A stretch of DNA of 64,000 nt from an uncultured Anaerolineae bacterium. Lineage in GTDB: Bacteria; Chloroflexota; Anaerolineae; J036; Brachytrichaceae. The stretch spans positions 100,601-164,600 of the forward strand of contig CALHLE010000009.1 in assembly GCA_938034415.1 (NCBI GenBank), written 5' to 3'. The stretch's first letter is position 1. Each line of letters begins with the position of its first letter. Under the pieces are notes generated by a model that saw only the letters and a list, made by a program, of their open reading frames with translations, was not told where the DNA came from and searched no databases. Shown here in pieces: positions 9,056 to 18,037 of this stretch. The position numbers and the translations under genes are program-made.

Positions 9056-9128
9056 GCTACCTTAGCTCAATCGGCAGAGCAATCGCTTCGTAAGCGATGG
9101 GTTTCGGGTTCGACTCCCGAAGGTAGCT
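9056..9128 (+). tRNA. tRNA-Thr (anticodon CGT)
   Basis: A complete cloverleaf: 7-bp acceptor (GCTACCT/AGGTAGC), D-stem GCTC/GAGC, anticodon stem ATCGC/GCGAT with loop TTCGTAA, and T-arm TCGGG-TTCGACT-CCCGA. The anticodon CGT at 9089-9091 reads ACG (Thr). CCA is not encoded. It is the only tRNA seen in the window. Confidence 0.97.
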
Positions 9129-9138
9129 TCTGCGCAGG

Positions 9139-9175
9139 GAACTCGGCTTTCGTGAGAAGCCGAGTTCTATTTTTA
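9139..9175 (+). terminator. Intrinsic terminator after tRNA-Thr
   Basis: An 11-bp perfect stem (GAACTCGGCTT / AAGCCGAGTTC) with a 7-base loop, followed by TATTTTTAT. It also touches the end of the convergent mogA-like gene and may serve both strands. Confidence 0.85.
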
Positions 9176-9691
9176 TCGCGCCACTTCCCAGGCCAGGTGC
9201 TGGATCTCCGGCATGATCAACTTGTCCATGGCGACTTGCACGGCGTTGGGCGAGCCGGGCATGGACACCACCACGCGCCCGCGATACACGCCGGCCGTCG
9301 CCCGCGACAGCATGGCGGCAGCCCCCACTTCCTGGTAGCTGAGCATGCGGAACAGCTCGCCGAAGCCGGGCATCACTTTCTCCAGCTTGCGCGAGATCAC
9401 GTCGTAGGTCGTGTCGCGCGGGGCGATGCCGGTGCCGCCGGTGAACAGGATCACCCGCGCGTCCGTCTCGGCGACGATGCGCTCCAGCAATGCGCCGATC
9501 TGCTCCGGCTCATCCTTGACGATCGCGCGAAAGACCACTTGGTGCCCGGCGGATGTCACGCGCGACTCGATCAAGTCGCCGCCGGTGTCGTTTTCGCGCG
9601 TGCGCGTGTCGCTCACGGTGACGATGGCGACGTGGACGGCGCCTTGCCGGGCGGCAATTTCGCGGTGTTGTTGAGTGGATGCGCTGCTCAT
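9173..9691 (-). CDS. Molybdopterin adenylyltransferase-like protein (MoaB/MogA)
   Basis: The 172-residue product has the MoCF-biosynthesis fold signatures: [24 protein letters not shown] (the substrate-binding GGTG loop) and [11 protein letters not shown]. MoaB/MogA proteins adenylylate molybdopterin during Mo cofactor synthesis. The ORF track begins with a GTG at 9706, but a TACAAT box ends only 2 bases before it, so the ATG at 9691 is the better start. Moco users in the window include MsrP and possibly the MOSC protein. No other Mo-cofactor synthesis gene is nearby. Confidence 0.88.
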   Translation of the reverse strand: MSSASTQQHREIAARQGAVHVAIVTVSDTRTRENDTGGDLIESRVTSAGHQVVFRAIVKDEPEQIGALLERIVAETDARVILFTGGTGIAPRDTTYDVISRKLEKVMPGFGELFRMLSYQEVGAAAMLSRATAGVYRGRVVVSMPGSPNAVQVAMDKLIMPEIQHLAWEVAR

Positions 9692-9772
9692 GGTCTTCTC
9701 AGCCACACATTGTAACTTGCTAGTTCGCGCCAGACTACCTTGGCGAGAATAGCGCTATTGAGGAGGCTCATT

Positions 9773-10810
9773 ATGAAGCAACGCATCTTTACACTTGTGA
9801 TGGCTGCGCTGTTGGTTTCCTGCGCCGCGCCGCCGACGGCGCGCCCGGCAGCGCCGGCGCAGCCCGCTGCTGAACTGAAGACGGTGAAGTTCGGCTTCGT
9901 GCCGGTTGCCATCAACGGCCCGGTCTATGTCGCTGCTGAGAAGGGCTACTTTGCCGAAGAGGGGTTGAAGGTGGAGTTCCTACCCATCGAGGGCGGCTCC
10001 GACGCAGTGGTGCAGGTCGCGTCCGGCAACTTCGACGTGGCCGGCGGTGGGATCTCAGCCAGCATGCTCAACGCGGTAGCGCGCGGCATCGAGTTCGAGA
10101 TCGCCGCGTCGCTGCACACCGAACGGCCGCCGTTGGCCAGCCCATTTGTGGTGAGCAAAAAGCGCTATGAGAGCGGCGAGCTGACCAAGATGAGCGACTT
10201 GAAGGGCAAAAAGGTCGCCACGAACAATCGCGGCACTGCAACCGAATGGTGGCTGTCGGAGGCGCTGCGGCAGGGCGGGGTGGACATCACCGAGGTTGAG
10301 GTGCTCGGCTTGCCCTTCCCGCAGGTCGCGCCGGCGCTGGAGAGTGGCACGCTTGACGGCGCAATCCTGACCGAGCCGTTCGCCACCGCCGCAGAGGACA
10401 AGGGCCTGATCGTCCGGCTGTCCGAGGACTTTGTGACAGACTTCAAGCCGACCTATGTCTATTTCAACAAAGGCTGGGTGACGGCGAACCCGGACTTGGC
10501 GACGCGCTTCCTGAAAGCGTATCTGCGTGGCGCGCGCGACTTGCAGGGCGAAGCCTACTTCGACGACGCCAACGTCGCTGCCATCTCCAAATACACCAAA
10601 GTCGAGCCGGATGTGATCCGGCGCGCCCGGCGGCCGCACTTCGACCCGAACGGGACGGTATCGCTTGAGGACATCCAGACGCTCCAACAGTTCTATCGCA
10701 AGCAGGGACTGCTCAACTATGACCAGGACATAGACATGTCCAAGTTTGTGAATGTGAAGTACTTGGAAGAGGCGCTTAAGGCGCTGGGCGGTCGGGTGGC
10801 GTTCAAGTGA
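9773..10810 (+). CDS. NitT/TauT-type ABC transporter substrate-binding lipoprotein
   Basis: A signal peptide ending in a lipobox (LVSC, then APPTARPAAP) leads to a SsuA/THI5-like domain: VKFGFVPVAINGPVYVAAEKGYF and LKGKKVATNNRGTATEWWL are typical of binding proteins for sulfonates, nitrate or pyrimidine precursors. The ATG at 9773 follows a strong ribosome site (GAGGAGG); the ORF-track start is too early. The stop overlaps the GTG of a matching ATPase. No permease gene follows, so the transporter is incomplete here. The ligand is unknown. Confidence 0.88.
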   Translation: MKQRIFTLVMAALLVSCAAPPTARPAAPAQPAAELKTVKFGFVPVAINGPVYVAAEKGYFAEEGLKVEFLPIEGGSDAVVQVASGNFDVAGGGISASMLNAVARGIEFEIAASLHTERPPLASPFVVSKKRYESGELTKMSDLKGKKVATNNRGTATEWWLSEALRQGGVDITEVEVLGLPFPQVAPALESGTLDGAILTEPFATAAEDKGLIVRLSEDFVTDFKPTYVYFNKGWVTANPDLATRFLKAYLRGARDLQGEAYFDDANVAAISKYTKVEPDVIRRARRPHFDPNGTVSLEDIQTLQQFYRKQGLLNYDQDIDMSKFVNVKYLEEALKALGGRVAFK

Positions 10811-11553
10811 TCGTCGCGCAACAGCTCACCAAAGATTTCCCTGGACCCGAGGGCGCGACCATCCGCGCCCTCGGCCCGCTCGACCTGCATATCGCGTCGG
10901 GCGAATTCGTATGCATCGTCGGGCCAAGCGGCTGCGGCAAGAGCACGCTGTTGCGCTTGATCGCCGGCCTGGAGCGGCCGACCGCAGGCGCGTTGAGCGT
11001 CGGCAGCCAGACGCCCACGCTCGTCTTTCAAGGCGACTCCACCTTCCCCTGGCTCACCGTTTACGGCAACGTTGAGTATCCGCTGCGGCTGCGCGGCGTG
11101 CCCGAGAAGGAACGCGAGGCTGCCGTGATGCACAAGCTCGGCCTGGTGGGCCTGTCGGGGTTTGCCGAGGCGTATCCCTATCAACTCTCCGGCGGCATGA
11201 AGCAGCGCGTCGCGCTGGCGCGGGCGTGGGTGGCCGACCCGGAGATCTTGTTGATGGACGAGCCGTTCGGCGCGCTCGACGAGCAGACGCGCATGGCGCT
11301 GCAACACGAGCTGCTGCGGCTGTGGGAAGGCTCGCAGGGCGCGCCCCACACGCGCAAAACCGTGCTATTCGTCACACACGCCATTGACGAGGCGTTGGCG
11401 TTGGGCGACCGAGTATTGGTAATGTCGACGGCGCCCGGCCGTATCGTCAAGGAAGTGCGTGTGCCCTTTGCGCGCCCGCGCGATGCGATCCAGCTCAAGC
11501 GCGACCCGCTGTTCGGCGAGCTGGCCTATGAACTCTGGCAGTCCCTGAAGTAG
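10807..11553 (+). CDS. NitT/TauT-type ABC transporter ATP-binding protein
   Basis: A single ABC ATPase domain with Walker A (GPSGCGKST), Q-loop (LVFQGDSTFPWLT), signature (LSGGMKQR), Walker B (ILLMDEPFGALDE) and H-loop (FVTHAIDEA). It most resembles SsuB/TauB/NrtD-type ATPases. The GTG start overlaps the stop of the binding-protein gene by 4 bases, so the two are coupled. The expected SsuC-like permease is absent: the next gene is on the opposite strand and belongs to another transporter family. Confidence 0.92.
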   Translation: MIVAQQLTKDFPGPEGATIRALGPLDLHIASGEFVCIVGPSGCGKSTLLRLIAGLERPTAGALSVGSQTPTLVFQGDSTFPWLTVYGNVEYPLRLRGVPEKEREAAVMHKLGLVGLSGFAEAYPYQLSGGMKQRVALARAWVADPEILLMDEPFGALDEQTRMALQHELLRLWEGSQGAPHTRKTVLFVTHAIDEALALGDRVLVMSTAPGRIVKEVRVPFARPRDAIQLKRDPLFGELAYELWQSLK

Positions 11554-11583
11554 GGGGCTGCGCGAGTCGCCGCTCGATTCTCT

Positions 11584-12564
11584 TCAATCCTGCTCGAACG
11601 GCCGGCCCAGCGCCGCCGGCGGCGCCGTGTGAATGATGCGCGCGAGTGAGCGCCGCACATTTACCGGCAGGTAGCTCAGCAGACGGTCCAGCCAGTCGCC
11701 TGAGGTGAGCACGAGCGCCAGGATCATCAGCACGAACGGCGCGACGGTGAACACTTGCGTCGGCACATTGGGGACGGTGCTCTGCGCGACGCCGGCCAGC
11801 GATTGCAACACGCCGAACAAGTATGCGCCCAGCGCGGCGCGCAGCGGGTTCCACCCGCCGAAGATGACGATGGCCAGCGCGATCCAGCCATAGCCGGCCG
11901 TGTGGCGATAGCTCCAGCCGGCCTTGAAATCCAGCGAGAACGCCGCGCCGGCGATGCCCATCAAGGCGCCGCCGATCAACGTATAGGCGTAGCGCAAGGC
12001 GATCACGTTGTGCCCGCGCGCAAACGCCGCCGCCGGCTGTTCGCCGATCGCCCTCAGCGTCAGCCCCCCGCGCGTCCGGTAGAAGTAAAACCATGTAGCG
12101 CCGATCAGGGCATAGCCGGCGTACACCAGGATGTCGCCTTCGCGGAAGAGCAGCGGGCCGATGAAGGGCATGTCCTGTAAGAGCGGGATGGCGAAGCGCG
12201 GCGGCACGGTCGGGCCGGGGATGCGCACGTATGGATTGCCCAGGTAGGCCGAGAGGTCGCTGCACAAAAGCGCCAGCACGAAGCCGATGGCGATTTGCGA
12301 TTGCTTGAGCGTGATGGCGCCGTAGGCGACCACCAGCGCGATTAGCGCGCCGACTAGCGCCGCAGCAACGAAGCCAAGCCAGACGTTGTCGGCGGTCTTT
12401 GCCGCAACAAATCCGACCATGGCGCACAACATGATTGTGCCTTCGGCGGAGAGGTTAATCACCCCGGCGCGTTCGGTGATCGTCTCGCCGATGCACGCGA
12501 ACACCAGCGGCGTCGCCGAAGCGATAGCCGTGGCGAGGATGATGAACAGTTGGCCGGATTCCAT
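11584..12564 (-). CDS. BMP-type ABC transporter permease 2
   Basis: A 326-residue, very hydrophobic protein of the BPD_transp_2 family (LIVLAT-rich helices; IRIPGPTVPP and TLRAIGEQPAAAFARG are typical). In this family it pairs with a second permease to move nucleosides or simple sugars. It is the last gene of the operon binding protein - ATPase - permease - permease and starts 6 bases after the preceding permease. The substrate is probably a nucleoside by analogy to YufNOPQ/PnrA systems, but this is inference. Confidence 0.9.
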   Translation of the reverse strand: MESGQLFIILATAIASATPLVFACIGETITERAGVINLSAEGTIMLCAMVGFVAAKTADNVWLGFVAAALVGALIALVVAYGAITLKQSQIAIGFVLALLCSDLSAYLGNPYVRIPGPTVPPRFAIPLLQDMPFIGPLLFREGDILVYAGYALIGATWFYFYRTRGGLTLRAIGEQPAAAFARGHNVIALRYAYTLIGGALMGIAGAAFSLDFKAGWSYRHTAGYGWIALAIVIFGGWNPLRAALGAYLFGVLQSLAGVAQSTVPNVPTQVFTVAPFVLMILALVLTSGDWLDRLLSYLPVNVRRSLARIIHTAPPAALGRPFEQD

Positions 12565-12570
12565 AGAGGA

Positions 12571-13668
12571 TCACCCTTCCGGCTTCCGGCCGTATACCTG
12601 CGCCAGGCCGCGGCCGAGCAATGCGAAGAGCACCAGCAGCCCCTGGATCACGCCGGAGAGCGAGGATTCCAACCCCAGGGAGAGCGGAAGTTGCAGGCTG
12701 CCGATGTTCAGCGCGCTGAAGAAGAGCGCCACCGGCAAGATCCACAGCGGGTCGAAGTTCACCAGCATCACCACCAGCAATCCCAGGAAGCCCAGATTGC
12801 TGGAGACGTTGGGGATCAGCCGATGGAACACCCCCACGACCTGCAGCGCGCCGGCGACGCCGGCGAACAGTCCGCAGATGAGGAACGCGCTGAGCAACTG
12901 GCGACGGGCCGGCACGCCCAACACATACGCTGCGCGCAGGTTGCGCCCCACCGCTCGCAAGCGCAGCCCAAAATACGTGTTGCGCATCACGACGATAGTC
13001 ATCAGCAGCGCGATCAGCCCAAGCGCTAATGCCACGGGGGTGGCCTCGGTCTTGCCGAACGTGCCCAACCAGAGCGACTCGTCGAAGGGCTGGGTGCCGC
13101 TGAGCGAGGCCACTCCCGGCCGCTTCCACGGGCCGAAGATCAGGTAGATGGCGATGCCGGTCGCTGCGAAGTTTAAGCCCAGGCCGGCGAAGATTTCGCT
13201 GATGCGGCCGTACACGTGCAGCGCGCCGGCCAGCAGCCCCCAGGCTATGCCGCCGACGCCGCCGACGAAGATGGCGAGCGCAATCGCCACCGGCGGCGGC
13301 AATAAGCTGGCCGTCGCGCCCTCCGGATGCAACAGGCGCAGCGCCCAGGTTGCCGCAATAGCGCCGAAGGTGATCTGTCCCTCGACGCCCAGGTTGTATA
13401 GGCCGGCGTTGAACGTGTATACCAGGCCGGCGGCGCACAGCAGCAAGGGCGATAGCGTGGCGATCACGCGCCCGATCTGGTCGGCAGTGCCGAACGCGCC
13501 GCCGACCATGCTGCCGATCACGGTCACGGGTGATGCGCCGGAGATGAGGATGACGAGCGCAACCAGGATGAGCGATATGGCGAATGCGCCGATGCGGTAG
13601 AAAGTCGGCGGCATCCCGGCGGCGCGCGCCGGCGGGGTCATGGTCTGAGGTGCTGCGGCGCCGTTCAT
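12571..13668 (-). CDS. BMP-type ABC transporter permease 1
   Basis: A 365-residue integral membrane protein of the BPD_transp_2 family. The segment NLGVEGQITFGAIAAT and the cytoplasmic-loop motif LRAVGRNLRAAYVLGV match the first permease of BMP-type importers. It lies between the duplicated ATPase (29-base gap) and the second permease (6-base gap) in one operon on the minus strand. An N-terminal extension of about 20 residues precedes the first helix. Confidence 0.9.
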   Translation of the reverse strand: MNGAAAPQTMTPPARAAGMPPTFYRIGAFAISLILVALVILISGASPVTVIGSMVGGAFGTADQIGRVIATLSPLLLCAAGLVYTFNAGLYNLGVEGQITFGAIAATWALRLLHPEGATASLLPPPVAIALAIFVGGVGGIAWGLLAGALHVYGRISEIFAGLGLNFAATGIAIYLIFGPWKRPGVASLSGTQPFDESLWLGTFGKTEATPVALALGLIALLMTIVVMRNTYFGLRLRAVGRNLRAAYVLGVPARRQLLSAFLICGLFAGVAGALQVVGVFHRLIPNVSSNLGFLGLLVVMLVNFDPLWILPVALFFSALNIGSLQLPLSLGLESSLSGVIQGLLVLFALLGRGLAQVYGRKPEG

Positions 13669-13697
13669 CGGTGGTTCATCGGTGATTGATCACGGGC

Positions 13698-15212
13698 TCA
13701 AAATCGGCCGCCGATCATCTGTCCTAGCGAGTCGGCGGTCAACGCCGCGGCGGCGATCGGCGGCGAGATGCGTCCGCCGCTGAACACGATGACGCGGTCG
13801 CTGTATTGCACGATCTCGTCCAGGTCTGACGACGCGAACAGGATGGCCGTGCCCTGATTACAGCGGGCGATCAGTTGTTGCCACACCCATAGCGTGGATT
13901 CGATGTCTAGGCCGCGCGTGGGATGCTCCATGAGCAGCACGTTGAGCGGAGAGGGCATCAGCGCCAGTTGAGTGCGCTGCTGGTTGCCGCCGGAGAGCTG
14001 CTCGACGGCGGTATCCGGCCGGCCCCGGATGTTGAACGTGGCGATGGCGCGCTCGGCTTCCTGCGCTGCAGCCGCACGATTGATGAAGATGCCCCTGCTC
14101 GGCATGCGCAGCGCAACGTGTTCTTGGATGCTCAGGCCGCTGATCAACCCCTCGCGCAGCCGGTCGGCAGGCAAATAGCATACGCCGGCCTTCACGAAGG
14201 CGCTGTAGGGCTGGCGCGTCAAGTTGCGTCCGCTGACATAAATCGAGCCGGCGGCCGGATGTTCGAGGCCGGCGCAGGTCAGCAAAAAGAGTTGCTGCCC
14301 GCTGCCCTCCAGGCCGGCGATGCCGATGACTTCGCCGCGTCGCACCGCCAAATGGCCGATGTGCATCTCCAGCCGGTCGCTGCGCAAGAGCAGGCCCTCC
14401 AGCACGAGCGCTGTTTCATCCTGGTGGATGGCCGGCTTGACGGGCATGGCCAGCTCTCTGCCAAACATCATCTCGACGATGCGCGCGGCCACGTCGAAGC
14501 GCTCGCCGGCGGGCCAGTCGCCATGGGCGCGCCCGGCACCGTTGGCGCGCAGGTTCAGTTCGCCCACCACGCGCCCCCGGCGCATCACGGTGACGCAATC
14601 GCACAGCGCTTCCACGTCTTCGAGCTTGTGTGATACGAAGATGATGGATTTGCCCTCTTGAGCCAGTCGGCGCAGCGCATCGAAGAGCAGCGTCTTTTGG
14701 GTCGCCGAAATGCCGGTGGTGGGTTCATCCAGGATGAGCGTGCCGGCACCGTTGGCCAACAGGCGCACGATCTCCAGTTGCTGCCGCTCGCCCACCGTCA
14801 GGTCGCTCACGCGCGCGTGGGGGTCGAGGTCGAAATTGAACTGTCGGCACAGCGCGCGGAAGTTTCGCTCGGCGGCGCGCACGTTCAGCAGCGCCGGCGT
14901 CGTCGGCGAGCCGGCCATGAAGTTCTCAATGGCGGTGAGCGGCGGGAAGTCCAGTGGGTCTTGGTGCAACATGCCAATGCCATAGCGCAGGGCATCGGCA
15001 GGAGATTGGATGTGCGCCGGCCGGCCGTCGAGCACGATCTCGCCGCTATCGCGGCTGATGAAACCGCTGAGGATTTTGACCAGCGTGCTTTTGCCGGCCC
15101 CGTTCTCGCCGAGCAAGCCGTGAATCGTCCCGGCTTCGACGGTCAGCGAAACGTCGTCGTTGGCGTGGACGTTGCCGAAGCGCTTGTGGATGTGGCGGAG
15201 TTCGACCTTCAC
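13698..15212 (-). CDS. BMP-type ABC transporter ATPase with two ABC domains
   Basis: The first domain has Walker A (GENGAGKST), a signature-like LTVGERQQLEI and Walker B (LILDEPTTGIS). The second domain has a degenerate Walker A (GLEGSGQQLF), a signature LSGGNQQRTQ and a Walker-B-like LLMEHPTRGLD, as is usual in RbsA/YufO-type double ATPases where the second site is weakened. The GTG at 15212 starts directly before the domain; an upstream GTG at 15266 would add a basic 18-residue leader. It powers the two permeases encoded downstream. Confidence 0.9.
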   Translation of the reverse strand: MKVELRHIHKRFGNVHANDDVSLTVEAGTIHGLLGENGAGKSTLVKILSGFISRDSGEIVLDGRPAHIQSPADALRYGIGMLHQDPLDFPPLTAIENFMAGSPTTPALLNVRAAERNFRALCRQFNFDLDPHARVSDLTVGERQQLEIVRLLANGAGTLILDEPTTGISATQKTLLFDALRRLAQEGKSIIFVSHKLEDVEALCDCVTVMRRGRVVGELNLRANGAGRAHGDWPAGERFDVAARIVEMMFGRELAMPVKPAIHQDETALVLEGLLLRSDRLEMHIGHLAVRRGEVIGIAGLEGSGQQLFLLTCAGLEHPAAGSIYVSGRNLTRQPYSAFVKAGVCYLPADRLREGLISGLSIQEHVALRMPSRGIFINRAAAAQEAERAIATFNIRGRPDTAVEQLSGGNQQRTQLALMPSPLNVLLMEHPTRGLDIESTLWVWQQLIARCNQGTAILFASSDLDEIVQYSDRVIVFSGGRISPPIAAAALTADSLGQMIGGRF

Positions 15213-15290
15213 TGTTGAACTGTTGGCCGGCGTGCGCCGGCTGATGCGCGCCTTGCGGCGATGCACCAGCCGGCCGAATCGGGCGATGGG

Positions 15291-16529
15291 CTACTGGCTT
15301 GGCCCTTCCATGCCTTCCAGCAGTTGCGGCAGGTACCAGATCTGCTGATCGGTGGCGCGCTCACCGTCCTTCAGGAAGACGCTGCCATCTTGGAAGTTCA
15401 GCGGGCCCTTCCATAGGTCAATGCTGCCGTCGCCCAGGCCCTTGATGAACTCGTCGAGGAACTTCTCGTTCTCCGCGCCTAGCGCTTTGCCTTTGATGTA
15501 GCCGAACGCCGAAGAGTCGGGGTTGTTCAGGTCCTTCCAGTCGGCTTCGGCCCAGGTCCACGTGCCTTTGTAGGTGCCGGCCATGGCTTCTTGGATAATC
15601 TTCAGGTAGCCCGGCCCCCAGTTGTAATAGTGCACGCCGAGGCAGATGTCCGGCGCAAGCTCGCAGCCGCCCTTGTAATCGTAGTGGTGATACTTCACCC
15701 GCTTGCCGGCTTCGGCGGCCTTCTTGCCTTGCACGGCGACTTCCGGCGTGTCGATCGCGCTCATCACCACGTCGAAGCCGCCGTTGTAAAAGTCGTCGGC
15801 GACTTTCGTCGGGTCGAGCGTGACGCCGGGGATGTTGAACCAGAAGCCGATCCAGGTGATCTTGAACTGTAGTTCCTTCGGGTCGCGCTTCTTGTAGTTC
15901 TCCCAGCAGTACTTGGCGCCCAGATAGGCGGCGCTGGCATAGCGGCGCGTCTCCTCGTTGATGAGCGGGCCGACCGTGCCGATCTTGCCGTTCTCGCTGC
16001 CCAGCGCCGAGGCGCAGCCGGCGATCATCCAGCCCGGCTCCATCTTCGACATGAGGTTGCCGAGGTTGGGCTGTCCTTTGTAGTTCTTGCCCTCTGACCA
16101 GGCGTAATCGCCGGAGGCGTGGATCACGACGACGTTCGGATGCTTCTTGGCCGTCTCCAGGGCGTCATCTTTGAAGTCGTCGGAGTTGAAGATGACCACC
16201 TTGGCGCCTTTGGCGATCAACTCGTCGGCCACTTGAGAGCCTTTGACGTTTGGCCGGTCACCGGGGTTCACCCTGTCCACGTACTCGAACTTGACGTTGG
16301 GCATCTTCTGCATCACGTATTTGGTGCCCTCGACGTGGGCCTCGTTCCAGCCTTTGTCGTTCATCGGCCCGACGATGACCATGCCGACGGTGAAGGTTTC
16401 GCCGGCAGCCGGCGCGGCAGGTTGCGCCGGCGCAGCAGACGGCGACGGCGCAGCGCACGCGCTTGCCAAAGCGCCGCTCAGCAGCAGCGCCGCCAGGCTT
16501 TTGTAGTGTCTGTGGTGATTGGTCTTCAT
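15291..16529 (-). CDS. BMP family ABC transporter substrate-binding lipoprotein
   Basis: A lipoprotein signal with lipobox (LASAC, then AAPSPSAAPA) precedes a PnrA/Med-type binding domain (VGMVIVGPMNDKGWNEA, INEETRRYASAAYLGA, VVMSAIDTPEVAVQGKKAAE). The ATG at 16529 follows AGGAGGAGG at good spacing; the upstream ATG of the ORF track (16589) is rejected. The family binds nucleosides or related solutes outside the membrane. It heads the four-gene importer operon, and a promoter is visible upstream. Confidence 0.92.
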   Translation of the reverse strand: MKTNHHRHYKSLAALLLSGALASACAAPSPSAAPAQPAAPAAGETFTVGMVIVGPMNDKGWNEAHVEGTKYVMQKMPNVKFEYVDRVNPGDRPNVKGSQVADELIAKGAKVVIFNSDDFKDDALETAKKHPNVVVIHASGDYAWSEGKNYKGQPNLGNLMSKMEPGWMIAGCASALGSENGKIGTVGPLINEETRRYASAAYLGAKYCWENYKKRDPKELQFKITWIGFWFNIPGVTLDPTKVADDFYNGGFDVVMSAIDTPEVAVQGKKAAEAGKRVKYHHYDYKGGCELAPDICLGVHYYNWGPGYLKIIQEAMAGTYKGTWTWAEADWKDLNNPDSSAFGYIKGKALGAENEKFLDEFIKGLGDGSIDLWKGPLNFQDGSVFLKDGERATDQQIWYLPQLLEGMEGPSQ

Positions 16530-16594
16530 GCTCGATCCTCCTCCTTGGGTTGAAAATGGGATGGCAAAAGCGCATCGGCGCGGATGCACACGGA

Positions 16595-16623
16595 ATTGTC
16601 TTGCATGTGTGGCGTATGCGCAA
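16595..16623 (-). promoter_or_regulatory. Promoter of the BMP importer operon
   Basis: Reading the minus strand, TTGCGC and GACAAT are 17 bases apart, and the -10 lies about 65 bases before the binding-protein start. Confidence 0.5.
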
Positions 16624-16661
16624 CCCCCGCGACCGCTCTGCGGCGCTGCGCGGCCACAGGC

Positions 16662-17249
16662 TCACTCGGCGTCGGCTGGCCTGTTCACGAAATTCATAGC
16701 GTGGTCAATGTCTGCGCTCAACCAGCGCCGGATGCCTTCGACGGCGCGGTCGAAAGCCGGTTCGAGCACAGCCAATTCGTCGCGTGTGAAGTCGTCCAGC
16801 AAAAAGTCTTTCGGGTCGCGGCGGCCGGGCGGCCGGCCCACGCCCACGCGCAGGCGGGGAAAGTCCTCGCTGCCGAGCCGGGCGATGATGGACTTCATGC
16901 CGTTGTGGCCGCCAGAGCCGCCCTTGGGTCGCATGCGCAGTTGGCCCGCCGGCAAGTCGAGTTCGTCATACACCACCAGTAAGTCGCTCGGTTCGGACTT
17001 GTAGAACTTAACGATGGGCACGACCGACTCGCCGCTCAGGTTCATGAACGTCTGCGGCTTCACCAACGCCACTTTGCGCCCTTCGATCTCGCCCAGCGCG
17101 AGCAGGCCCTTGTGCATCATGCGCGCGAACGTCAAGCCGTGCCGTTCGGCCAGCCGGTCCACCACCATGAAGCCGGCGTTGTGCCGGTTATTGGCGTACT
17201 GCTTGCCGGGGTTGCCCAGGCCGACGATGATGCGGCGACGTTCGTCCAT
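16662..17249 (-). CDS. pth: Peptidyl-tRNA hydrolase
   Basis: A full-length 195-residue Pth: VGLGNPGKQY with the substrate-binding Asn, NNRHNAG with the catalytic His (residue 23), KPQTFMNLSG, VYDELDLP and GGSGGHNGMKSI are all intact. It releases peptides from peptidyl-tRNA that has dropped off ribosomes, recycling tRNA in the cytoplasm. It lies 18 bases after a secreted-protein gene on the same strand and close to tmRNA, another ribosome-rescue factor, although on the opposite strand. Confidence 0.96.
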   Translation of the reverse strand: MDERRRIIVGLGNPGKQYANNRHNAGFMVVDRLAERHGLTFARMMHKGLLALGEIEGRKVALVKPQTFMNLSGESVVPIVKFYKSEPSDLLVVYDELDLPAGQLRMRPKGGSGGHNGMKSIIARLGSEDFPRLRVGVGRPPGRRDPKDFLLDDFTRDELAVLEPAFDRAVEGIRRWLSADIDHAMNFVNRPADAE

Positions 17250-17267
17250 GATGGCTTCGATCCGAGG

Positions 17268-17957
17268 CTATTTGCCGTAATCCACCGGCTGCCGCGTCAG
17301 GCGTTGAACGGCGAACAGCACGGCTCTCTTCAGCGCCAGATACGCGCCGAAGGCGAGGAAGCCGAAGATGGCCAGGCGCGCGCCGCGCATGAAGGCATCC
17401 GGCAATTGCGCGGCGGTGGCGATAGCTACTTGCAACAGGTCGCGCGCGGTTTGTACTTCGGCGACGACGCCGACGCCTGACCCGGCTGAATCGGTGATCA
17501 CGGCCGAGGCCGCCGGCGTGGGTGCGGCGGTTGCGTTTGCCAAGGTCAGGTTGCGCACAAGTGTCTGGTTTAGGCTGCCATCCACGCCGAAGACTTGCAA
17601 GCGCAGCGCGTATTTGCCGTCGGGCAGCGGACGGGTGTTCCACGCGCCGAGCATGCCCGACTGCACCGGCTGCACCGCGCCGCCGATCACAATCCAGTTG
17701 GCCAAGTCTGGCTCTTGGGCATAGGCCAGCTCGTAGCGCGAGAAGACCGGCGAGGTGGCGCTGCCCTGGATGGTGACGTTGCCGCGCAGCGTCTGGTCGC
17801 GCACAGGCGTGACGATGCGCGCAAGGGCTTCACCCGACTGCGCCGAGACGCTCGACGCTATGACCCATGCGATGACCAGCGCCGCCGCTAAAGCGGCCGG
17901 GCGCGTCAAGGGCATACGGATGGGGTGCATATTCGACGAATCGCTTGTGATGCGCAT
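17268..17957 (-). CDS. Secreted, C-terminally anchored protein with Ig-like domain
   Basis: A signal peptide (about residues 15-40, ending SVSAQS) is followed by a roughly 100-residue beta-rich domain beginning ARIVTPVRDQTLRGNVTIQGSA, a wording seen in secreted beta-sandwich domains. A linker and one C-terminal membrane segment with a short basic tail follow. It is probably displayed on the outer face of the membrane. Internal ATGs at residues 10 and 15 are alternative starts and fit the signal peptide equally well. It is followed by pth on the same strand. No enzymatic motif is visible; function unknown. Confidence 0.75.
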   Translation of the reverse strand: MRITSDSSNMHPIRMPLTRPAALAAALVIAWVIASSVSAQSGEALARIVTPVRDQTLRGNVTIQGSATSPVFSRYELAYAQEPDLANWIVIGGAVQPVQSGMLGAWNTRPLPDGKYALRLQVFGVDGSLNQTLVRNLTLANATAAPTPAASAVITDSAGSGVGVVAEVQTARDLLQVAIATAAQLPDAFMRGARLAIFGFLAFGAYLALKRAVLFAVQRLTRQPVDYGK

Positions 17958-17999
17958 GGGATTCCGGTCGCCTCACGCGCCAGAATCTCAGTTCGCGTA

Positions 18000-18027
18000 T
18001 TGTAAAGCATCCCTTGGCCGGTATAAT
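18000..18027 (+). promoter_or_regulatory. Promoter of tmRNA
   Basis: TTGTAA and a perfect TATAAT are separated by 16 bases; the -10 ends 10 bases before the mature tmRNA 5' end. Confidence 0.75.
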
Positions 18028-18037
18028 AAGGGACATC

